Below are positions 32,141 to 39,900 of a stretch of 41,770 bases of DNA, piece by piece (within the stretch, counting starts at the first letter, position 1; every line of letters begins with the position of its first letter). The notes beneath the pieces were generated by a model. That model searched no databases. It was not told the origin of the DNA and saw nothing but the letters and a program-made list of their open reading frames with translations. The stretch comes from Burkholderiales bacterium UBA2459 (lineage in GTDB: Bacteria; Pseudomonadota; Gammaproteobacteria; Burkholderiales; Burkholderiaceae_E): positions 35,475 through 77,244 of the forward strand of contig DDPV01000040.1 of NCBI GenBank assembly GCA_002342365.1, written 5' to 3'. Made by a program: the position numbers and the translations under genes.

Positions 32141-32156
32141 TGTTTCACGTGAAACA
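32141..32156. promoter_or_regulatory. parS: parS site 2 (perfect palindrome)
   Basis: TGTTTCACGTGAAACA is the perfect 16-bp parS palindrome. Its distance from site 1 is 70 bp start to start, close to seven helical turns. Both sites can serve as loading points for ParB. Confidence 0.96.
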
Positions 32157-32234
32157 CCCCTTCGGGACTCTTCGATTGCGCAACCCAAGCCTACGGGCTT
32201 AACCTAGCCGAAACGAACTCTCAAGGGCTCCCGA

Positions 32235-32256
32235 CGATCCGCCGACAACCGGATCG
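32235..32256 (-). terminator. Weak hairpin downstream of the LhgO-like gene
   Basis: CGATCCG and CGGATCG form a perfect 7-bp stem around an 8-base loop, about 30 bases after the LhgO-like stop on the minus strand. There is no T-run, so a terminator function is only possible. Confidence 0.3.
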
Positions 32257-32287
32257 CCCGACCGAATTGCCATCAAGCCGACCGAGG

Positions 32288-33457
32288 CTAGCTGGATCCC
32301 TGGCGTAGCGCGCTTGCAACCTCTTTGGCAATCGCCAGGCAAGCCGTCAGGCCCGGTGACTCAATACCCAGCAGCTGGACCAATCCAGGAAATCCGTGCT
32401 GCTCAGGCCCCTCAATCCGGAAATCCTGAGCCGCCTCGCCTGGCGCCTGAAGTTTGGGCCGGATGCCGGCATACGAGGCCTGCAAGCTGCCCTCGGGAAG
32501 ACCAGGCCAGTAGCTGCGGATCTCAGCGTAGAAAGACTCACAACGCTGTGGGTCCACGTCATAGTTTTCCTTGTCGACCCATTCCACATCCGGGCCGAAT
32601 CGACCTTGACCGGCAAGGTCCAGGGTGAGGTGAACCCCTAAGCCGGCCTCGTTGGGTAGCGGGTAAATCAATCGGCTAAACGGGCAGCGAGCCGCCAGCG
32701 AGAAGTAGTTTCCCTTGGCGAAGTAAAGCGGTGGCTGATTGGCTTTGGGCATCCCGGGGATCAAAGCGGCGATCCGATTAGCCCCCAGCCCAGCGGCGTT
32801 GACCACCTGTTTGGCATGAAACTGATGCTTTTCGCCGGGCAAGGCACTGAGCTTTGTGACTGCATTTCCGGCCCAGGTAAGTTGGGTTTGGTCAATGATG
32901 GTCAGCTCGAGTTGCCAACCCGCATCAGAAGCAGGCGTGAGCGACTGCACCACACTCAAGCGGGCAAGCATGGCCCCATGGTCCTGCGCCTCGCCGAGCA
33001 AGGCAAGCATCAAACCGTGACTGTCGATGATGCCGGTGCTTGGCGATTCCAGCGCCGCCACGCATGAAAGCGCCGGCTCTTTGGCTATCGCCTCAGGCGA
33101 AGCAATCGCTCGCAGGTCTGAAACCCCATTGGCATGGGCCTTCTTCAAAATGCCTTCGAGCGCATCAACTTGGCTGTTTTCGGTCGCCACGATCAGTTTT
33201 CCGCAGCGCCGATGCGCTACCGACCTCGTAGCGGCGTAGTCATAGAGAAGCCGCTTGCCTTCCAGGCAAAGCCTCGCCTTGAGGGATCCGGTTGGGTAGT
33301 AAATGCCTGCGTGGATCACCTCGCTATTGCGCGAGCTGATGCCAAAGCCAATATCCGCACTCGCCTCTACGATCACGACTTCGCGGCCCTGCAGCGCCAG
33401 CTCACGGGCGCAAGCCAGACCCACAACCCCTGCGCCGATGACCAAACAATCGATCAT
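32288..33457 (-). CDS. FAD-dependent oxidoreductase, L-2-hydroxyglutarate dehydrogenase-like (LhgO family)
   Basis: This DAO-superfamily flavoprotein has the FAD motif CLVIGAGVVGLACARELALQ at its very N-terminus. The family block SSRNSEVIHAGIYYPTGSLK follows. Later segments include GLGVHLTLDLAGQGRFGPDVEW and SYAGIRPKLQAPGEAAQDF, as in L-2-hydroxyglutarate oxidases/dehydrogenases (LhgO/L2HGDH). The open frame begins at 33529, but ATG 33457 has GAGG 8 bases upstream and starts at the FAD fold, giving 389 residues. It starts 10 bp after the GMC gene stop. The substrate is a best guess from family resemblance. Confidence 0.85.
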   Translation of the reverse strand: MIDCLVIGAGVVGLACARELALQGREVVIVEASADIGFGISSRNSEVIHAGIYYPTGSLKARLCLEGKRLLYDYAATRSVAHRRCGKLIVATENSQVDALEGILKKAHANGVSDLRAIASPEAIAKEPALSCVAALESPSTGIIDSHGLMLALLGEAQDHGAMLARLSVVQSLTPASDAGWQLELTIIDQTQLTWAGNAVTKLSALPGEKHQFHAKQVVNAAGLGANRIAALIPGMPKANQPPLYFAKGNYFSLAARCPFSRLIYPLPNEAGLGVHLTLDLAGQGRFGPDVEWVDKENYDVDPQRCESFYAEIRSYWPGLPEGSLQASYAGIRPKLQAPGEAAQDFRIEGPEQHGFPGLVQLLGIESPGLTACLAIAKEVASALRQGSS

Positions 33458-33467
33458 TTCCACTGCC

Positions 33468-35171
33468 TCAAGCCCCGCCATCGGCTGAGCGCTGCGCCTG
33501 CAGCATCCAGCTTGCCGCGCGCTCGGCAATCATCATCGTTGGGGCATTGGTGTTTCCCGAGGTAATTGTAGGCATCACCGAGGCATCAGCGATCCGCAAG
33601 CCACGAAGGCCATGGCAGCGCAGTTGCGCGTCGACCACCGCAGTCGGATCCGATGCCGGTCCCATTTTCAGACTACCCACCGGGTGGAAAATCGTGGTGC
33701 CGATCCTGCCGGCCGCAGCCACCAGGTCTTCTTCGCTTTCATACTGCGCCCCGGGGAGATATTCCTGAGGGCGAAATGCGGCCAGCGGCGGCTGAGAAAC
33801 AATCGACCGGGTAACGCGTATCGCAGCAGCAGCGACTTGTCGATCGTAATCGGTTGACAAATAACAGGGGTCGATGTTCGGAGGCGCGAGGCTGCTAGGG
33901 TCGCTGATGTGAACCGACCCGCGCGAAGTGGGTCGCAGCTGACAAACCGAAGCGGTGAAGGCCGGAAAATCATGAAGCGGCTCACCAAAGCGCTCCAGGG
34001 ACAAGGGCTGAATGTGGTACTCGAGATCAGCACGGTCGACTGCCGCACTCGAACGCGTGAAGGCCCCCATTTGGCTGGGTGACATGGTGAGGGGTCCGGA
34101 TCGGAAAAGCAGGTACTCCAAGGCCATTGCGGCACGACCCCACCAGTGCTTTGCCTGGGCGTTGAGCGTCTTCACCCCCGAGACCTTGTAAATCAGGCGC
34201 AGTTGCAAATGGTCCTGAAGATTCTCGCCAACCCCTTCCAGGGCGACCCTTGGCTTTATCCCAAGTTCGGAGAGCCTTTGGGCCTGCCCGAGACCTGAAC
34301 GTTCCATAATTTGGACCGAACCAATCGTGCCGGCAGCCAGAACCACCTCTGCGCGCGCCCGCACGACAACCGGATCTGAAAGCGTCTCCTGGCCTTTGAG
34401 CCCCAGACGCTGGCTGCGATGCCGATATTGAACGCCAACCACTTTGCAAGCATCCTGTGCGTCAAAGATCAGACACTCGACAAGTGCCTGGCTCACAACC
34501 GTAAGGTTCGGGCGAGACAAGGCCGGCGCAAGAAAAGCCTTGGTTGCATTCCAGCGAATCCCGCGGCGCTGATTGACTTCGAAATACCCGCAACCTTCGT
34601 TATCACCCCGGTTGAAATCTTGGATTGGCGGAATTCCACTGCCATGCGCTGCCTTGGCAAAGGCGTCGAGCAAATCCCAGCGTAAGCGTTGACGCTCAAC
34701 CCGCCATTCACCGCCTACGCCATGCATCGGGTCTTGAGAACCGTGGTCACCTGAATGATGGTCCTCGTGCTGCTTGAAAACCGGAAGGACTGAGCTCCAA
34801 TCCCAGAGCGGGTTACCAAAGGACTCCCATTGATCGTAGTCTTGCGCCTGACCCCGCATGTAAATCATGCCGTTGATCGACGAACAACCACCCCAGACCC
34901 TGCCGCGCGGATATTTGAGGCTTCGCCCACCGAGCCTGTCTTGCGCCGTGGTCTGAAAAAGCCAGTCAGTGCGCGGATTACCGATACAATAAAGATAACC
35001 AACCGGGATGTGAACCCAGACATAGTCATCGCGCCCCCCGGCTTCGATCAACAAGACCTGATAGCGTGGGTCGGCCGACAGCCGATTGGCAAGCAGGCAA
35101 CCCGCGCTGCCCGCGCCGATCACAATGAAATCGAAGACCGCCTGCTCCTGCGGACGATGCTCCATCGCCAT
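33468..35171 (-). CDS. GMC-family FAD oxidoreductase (choline/alcohol dehydrogenase-like)
   Basis: This glucose-methanol-choline oxidoreductase oxidises an alcohol to an aldehyde. The FAD motif is FIVIGAGSAGCLLANRLS. The GMC signatures are RGRVWGGCSSINGMIYMRG and LAAGTIGSVQIMERSGLG. The active-site region shows FHPVGSLKMG, and the C-terminal block reads ITSGNTNAPTMMIAERAA. The frame opens with a TTG at 35192 immediately after the aldehyde dehydrogenase stop. ATG 35171 or 35165 (AAGG 9 bases before the latter) is more likely. It lies between an aldehyde dehydrogenase and an LhgO-like gene, so alcohol-to-acid oxidation is plausible; the substrate is unknown. Confidence 0.9.
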   Translation of the reverse strand: MAMEHRPQEQAVFDFIVIGAGSAGCLLANRLSADPRYQVLLIEAGGRDDYVWVHIPVGYLYCIGNPRTDWLFQTTAQDRLGGRSLKYPRGRVWGGCSSINGMIYMRGQAQDYDQWESFGNPLWDWSSVLPVFKQHEDHHSGDHGSQDPMHGVGGEWRVERQRLRWDLLDAFAKAAHGSGIPPIQDFNRGDNEGCGYFEVNQRRGIRWNATKAFLAPALSRPNLTVVSQALVECLIFDAQDACKVVGVQYRHRSQRLGLKGQETLSDPVVVRARAEVVLAAGTIGSVQIMERSGLGQAQRLSELGIKPRVALEGVGENLQDHLQLRLIYKVSGVKTLNAQAKHWWGRAAMALEYLLFRSGPLTMSPSQMGAFTRSSAAVDRADLEYHIQPLSLERFGEPLHDFPAFTASVCQLRPTSRGSVHISDPSSLAPPNIDPCYLSTDYDRQVAAAAIRVTRSIVSQPPLAAFRPQEYLPGAQYESEEDLVAAAGRIGTTIFHPVGSLKMGPASDPTAVVDAQLRCHGLRGLRIADASVMPTITSGNTNAPTMMIAERAASWMLQAQRSADGGA

Positions 35172-35192
35172 AGCCTTTGATCGATCCGGCAA

Positions 35193-36659
35193 TCAAATGC
35201 CAGCCAGAGTCAGGTACTTGGTCTCCAGGTACTCGTCCAAACCCTCTTTGGCGCCTTCTCGTCCCAGCCCAGACTGCTTTACCCCACCAAAAGGCGCCAC
35301 TTCAGTCGACAAAATGCCGCTGTTCACACAAACCATTCCTGCTTCAATTGCCTCGGCAACCCGCAGGACCCGGCCAAGATCACGTGCATAAAAATACGCG
35401 GCAAGCCCGTACTCGCTGTCATTTGCCATGGCGATGACTTCCTGCTCGGTATGAAAACGGAACAAAGGCGCAACCGGTCCAAAGGTTTCTTCGCGGGCAA
35501 TCAGCATCGCCTGGGTCACCTCGGTCAGAACCGTCGGCTCAAAAAACAAGCCACCTCGCGCATGAGGCTTGCCGCCGACCGAAACGCTTGCCCCCTTGCT
35601 GACTGCATCGTGAATATGGGCCTTGACTTTATCGAGGGCAGCAGCCTCAATGAGCGGCCCGATCATCACGCCCGCCTCGTGGCCCGCGCCAACCGGCATC
35701 GACGAAACTTTGGCTGCCAGTTTTGCCGCAAAGCTCTCATAAACCGCGTCTTGAACGTAAATACGGTTGGCACACACGCAGGTTTGCCCGGCGTTCCTGA
35801 ATTTCGAGGCCAGCGCCCCATCGACTGCGGCATCAAGGTCGGCATCGTCAAAAACAATGAAGGGTGCATTGCCACCGAGTTCAAGCGAAAGCCGCTTGAT
35901 GGTATCGGCTGACTGGCGCATCAGGATACGACCAACCTCGGTTGAACCGGTAAAGGAAAGTTTCCGAACGATGGGCGATGCGCATAACACCTCACCGATT
36001 TCAGCTGCATGACCCGCATCGCCAACGACCATGTTCAACACCCCAGGCGGAATGCCCGCCTGATCAGCCAGTACCGCAAGCGCGAGCGCGGTCAGGGGCG
36101 TGGCTTCAGCGGGTTTGCACACCACGGTACAGCCAGCCGCTAGAGCCGGAGCCACTTTGCGCGTGATCATCGCCATCGGGAAGTTCCATGGCGTGATGGC
36201 GGCACAAACACCGACCGGCTGACGCAGGGTGAGCAGCCTGCGATCGTTCATGGGGGCGGGAATGACCGTACCGTAGGCACGTTTAGCCTCTTCGGCAAAC
36301 CATTCGACAAAGGAGGCGCCATAGGCCACCTCGCCCCTTGCCTCAGCAAGCGGTTTGCCCTGCTCGGCCGTCATCAGCTGAGCCAGGTCCTCGCTGTGCC
36401 TGAGCATCAGGTCGTACCAGCGTCGCAGGATGGTAGCCCTTGACTTGGCTGGGAGCGCACGCCAGCCGGGAAAAGCCCGATGCGCGGCCTCAATAGCCTG
36501 CTCAGTTTCAGCTGCTCCCATGTTGGCAAGCTCCACAAGCGTCTCGCCAGTGGCCGGATTCGTGACAGGAAAAACCGCCTGCCCCTGCGCTGCCACCCAA
36601 TGTCCGTCGATGTAGCCCTGATTCCGAAGCAGTTGCATGTCATTGAGCTGAAGTGTCAT
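35193..36659 (-). CDS. gabD: NAD(P)-dependent succinate/glutarate-semialdehyde dehydrogenase (GabD/DavD-like)
   Basis: This aldehyde dehydrogenase oxidises a semialdehyde to a dicarboxylate. The catalytic Cys is in KFRNAGQTCVCANRIY and the general-base Glu is in SLELGGNAPFIVFDDADLD. Also seen are TPWNFPMAMITRKVAPALAA, LSFTGSTEVGR and the GabD-type C-terminal GGVKQSGLGREGAKEGLDEY. ATG 36659 has GGAG 8 bases upstream, giving 488 residues, the usual length; the open frame reaches 36713. GabD and DavD cannot be separated by eye. It is the first gene of the operon with the GMC and LhgO-like genes. No firm promoter was found in the 227-bp gap upstream. Confidence 0.9.
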   Translation of the reverse strand: MTLQLNDMQLLRNQGYIDGHWVAAQGQAVFPVTNPATGETLVELANMGAAETEQAIEAAHRAFPGWRALPAKSRATILRRWYDLMLRHSEDLAQLMTAEQGKPLAEARGEVAYGASFVEWFAEEAKRAYGTVIPAPMNDRRLLTLRQPVGVCAAITPWNFPMAMITRKVAPALAAGCTVVCKPAEATPLTALALAVLADQAGIPPGVLNMVVGDAGHAAEIGEVLCASPIVRKLSFTGSTEVGRILMRQSADTIKRLSLELGGNAPFIVFDDADLDAAVDGALASKFRNAGQTCVCANRIYVQDAVYESFAAKLAAKVSSMPVGAGHEAGVMIGPLIEAAALDKVKAHIHDAVSKGASVSVGGKPHARGGLFFEPTVLTEVTQAMLIAREETFGPVAPLFRFHTEQEVIAMANDSEYGLAAYFYARDLGRVLRVAEAIEAGMVCVNSGILSTEVAPFGGVKQSGLGREGAKEGLDEYLETKYLTLAGI

Positions 36660-36892
36660 CGCGAAATCTCCCCCTAGCGATCCGAGCGGATTGAGCAAAA
36701 AGCCCTGACCCAAAACGTCAAGTGTAGAACCTGCACGCCGATCTTTGCCAGCAAGAACCCCCTCAAAGCAAAGGGACAGGTCCGTTTAGGGCGCAAAAAA
36801 CAAGCGCTTAAGTCAGGCGCTGAAAGCCCGACCCGTCGCAGTCGACAGCGTCCAACCCGATCGCGGCCGAAGGCCGAGCCCATTCCTTGCTC

Positions 36893-36967
36893 ATGCCCCT
36901 ATCCGCGCCCCTACCCACGCTCATGCTCACACCCCTACCCACACCCACGCCCACGCTCATGCTCATG
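36893..36967 (+). repeat. Low-complexity repeat at the 5' end of the RHS gene
   Basis: The tract is built from repeats of ACGCTCATGCTCAC and CCCCTACCCAC-like units. It encodes a proline/leucine/methionine/threonine-rich N-terminus and supplies four in-frame ATGs (36893, 36923, 36959, 36965). Repeat growth here could move the effective start or change expression. Confidence 0.7.
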
Positions 36968-39900
36968 CTCACACGCAAGCCTTTGCGCCGCCTTGGCGGT
37001 ATCGATTGCCTTAGGTCGCTCAGCCTCCTGATCGGATGCCTGCTTTGTTACACGATCCCCGATCCGACTTGGGGCGCAGCGCCAAGCTGCCAAACCAGCA
37101 TCGCTTCGAGCTTTGCCGACAAAGGCCAGGGCTGCGCGCTTGAAGGCTCCGCGGCTGACGACCCGGGAGTTTTAGCGCTGCCCGGCACGCTCGTTCGAAG
37201 CGGCAATCCGGTGGATATGCAAAGCGGTCGAAAAGCCTTGAGGCGCTTGCACTTGCACGGTGACCCGCAGGCTCTTGATTTGTTCGGGCAAGGAATTGCC
37301 TTAACCTGGACGCTGTATTACGACTCAGGCAGCCCGGCGCTCGGCAAAAAACCGCTCGCCTTTGATACAAGCAGCAGCCGTGGCCAAACAAGCAACAGCC
37401 ATGCCGCATTAAACCCTCAAGCTTCAGCCGATCGTTCGGCAAACGAAATCACCATGGCCCGACCGTCCGCGGGCGATTTCGGGCATGCTTGGCGACACGG
37501 CTATGAGCTGCGTTTAAGCGTGGAGAAAACCAGAGCCGATGGCGAAGCCAGTAGCAAGGATTTGGTGGTCCGAATTCACCAGGCCGACGCAACCGTACAT
37601 CGCTTTCGTTATCGACCCGAACGCGCAGTCTTTGCCGCAGAGCAGGCCGAGCTTGGCGAAATCCAAAGTTTTGACGCCGGACCGAAGCGCCGATGGCTGT
37701 GGCGTCAGCCAGGCGGCCGCCTGGCACATTTTGATGCCACCGGAAGGCTGCGTCGCTGGCAGGCGCCGCTGGGGCAAAACCTGGATTTGCACTACAGCGA
37801 AACAGGTCGCCTGCTTGCGATCGAACAAAATCAAAACGACTTGCGCGGCGAGACCCGCAAATTGGCAGGGATTCAGCTGCGCTGGAACGCGCGACAAACC
37901 TTGATCACCGAAGCTGTACTTGAGCACTACGCTGGCACTGGCAAGGCTCGCGAACTTGCGCGCTGCAGCTATCGCTATCGGCAAGACGGCGGCTATCGAC
38001 AGGACCCTGCCGAAGCTGGGCTTCTTGTGGGTGTTTCTTGTCAGCACAGTCGCCACCCCGGCCACGATTGGAGCGAAGGCTACTTTTACGAAGACGCAGG
38101 CTTTGCGCAGGGCCTGACCCGGGTCCAAAGCATCCGCGCGAAGGCTCCCGTCCAGGAAGCCAGCTACGCTTACGACGCCTGGGGAAGAGTGACCTGGAGC
38201 CAGGGTCTGGGTCAGTCGAGGGAAGAAGCGCTTCGCATCGAGTACAGTGATCCCGCAAGCAAGCTGCCGGCCTGGCGCCGACTATCCCGCGGCGGTCAAA
38301 GCGTGGAGTTTCGCTTCGAGGTCGAACCGAAGGCTTCCCTAGCAGAGGGGCAAACCCTCTCGGCAGGTCGCTGGCGCCGCCACGATGAGATGCCTTGCCT
38401 GTGGTGTCCTGACCTGCAGGCAAGACAGGAAAGCTTGCGCGATGCGCTGGGCCGAATTGTCGAATTGCGCGATCGAACCAGCGGCCGATGGATTGAGCGT
38501 CGGTACTACAGGGGTCAAGATCCAACCGAACTTCCCAGCGAAATCGTCAGGCCAAGCCTTCGCAGCGGTGCCCTGGCGCGCACGCGCATTGAGCGCAACG
38601 CTCAAGGACTGGTCAGCGCAATCACTCACCAAGGTTTCTCTCCCACCCTGGAAGCGGCTGGTTTCGAATCCATTCACCGCGCTATCCGCTTTCGATACCA
38701 CCCCGATGGCGGCGGCCTGGCTGCGGTCATGCTGGACGATGGCTCGGGTGAGGCGATTGACCCGAAACAAATGGCCATTGCATGGGTGATCCCGGGCAAG
38801 CAGCTACCTGAGCAAAGCTGGCGCGGAAGCCGGCGTTTGAGTGATGATTTCGGAAGGGTGGTGCTGCTGCGAAACCCCCAGGGACAATGGTCAAGCGCTG
38901 GCTACGACGGGCGCGACCGCCTGATCGAGCAACAGGCTGCAGACGGCAAACGCATGGCTTTGCGCTGGGATTTGCAGGGCAATCCCCTTGAGAAGGATTA
39001 CGGCGATGGTGGTCGTGCGGTTTTTGACTGGCAGGTCAGTCCCGACAAAAGCGCAGCTTTAAAGAGCGCGCAGCGCAAAGCCCCCGGTCAGGACAACCCC
39101 GAAGTCAGCGTTGACTGGGCTTATGACCAAGCCGGGCGGGTGATCGGGCGAAGCCATCGGATTGGGACGCACCGCTTTGACTGGCGAATCGAGCGCGATC
39201 TCCAGGGCAGGGTGATCGCCGAGCGACTACCCGATGGTGGAAGCCTGATTTATCGTTACGACCTCCATGGACTTTACAGCCTGAGCTACCGCGAAGGTTT
39301 TGCCGCCTTCAGCCAGCTGCTTTATCAGCGCCTCGACGAAGCCCCGCTCGCCTATAGGCTGGGGAGGTTTACGGTTCGCTGGCAGGCAAGAAAAGAAGAT
39401 CCTGCAAGCTTGCAAAGCCTTGATGTGGAAGGCCTCGCTGCATGGGCATTGCACCCGGCTGCAGGCAAATCTAACGCTGCCTCACCTCGCCTTGCCGCAT
39501 CAGTCAAGCCATCATCACAGGTTGGCGAGACGCCACAAGCGCCCGAAGCTGCCAAAGCCTGGCGCTACGACGCTGCGCAAGCCTGGCTTGGCGATCAGCA
39601 AAGCAGCCTGCACTACGACCCGCTCGGTCAGCCGGCGAAACTTGAGCTGCGGAGCGGTGCAGCGCAAATGATGGTGATGGACGGATGGCGGCAGTTGTTG
39701 CTCGCTGACCAGCAAGCGCGTGTTCAGGGCTTGGTGGTCTGGGTTGGTGCGCTGCCTGTGGCCTGGATCCAATCAGGCCGGGTGTACCACCTTGCGATCG
39801 ATTGGCGCGGGGCACCGGTGCTTGCCTTTTCTCCCGATGGCACCCTGCGCTGGCGTGCAAACTATTTTCATCCGCTTCTTCCCTCCATTGAGCATTTGAC

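Larger units (their letters stand above)
31889..32287. other. 399-bp intergenic region upstream of mnmG with two parS sites
   Basis: No plausible gene is seen on either strand. The region holds two parS sites (listed separately) and a short imperfect hairpin at 32001-32018 (CCCGC / GCGGG around AAGCTT). A second hairpin lies at 32235-32256. No DnaA-box cluster was found, so there is no evidence that it is the replication origin itself. A convincing mnmG promoter was not identified by eye. Confidence 0.7.

Noticed and set aside
31889..32287. Possible oriC, given the parS sites and mnmG next door.
   Set aside because: No DnaA-box cluster or AT-rich unwinding element was found by eye. parS alone marks the partition region, not the origin.
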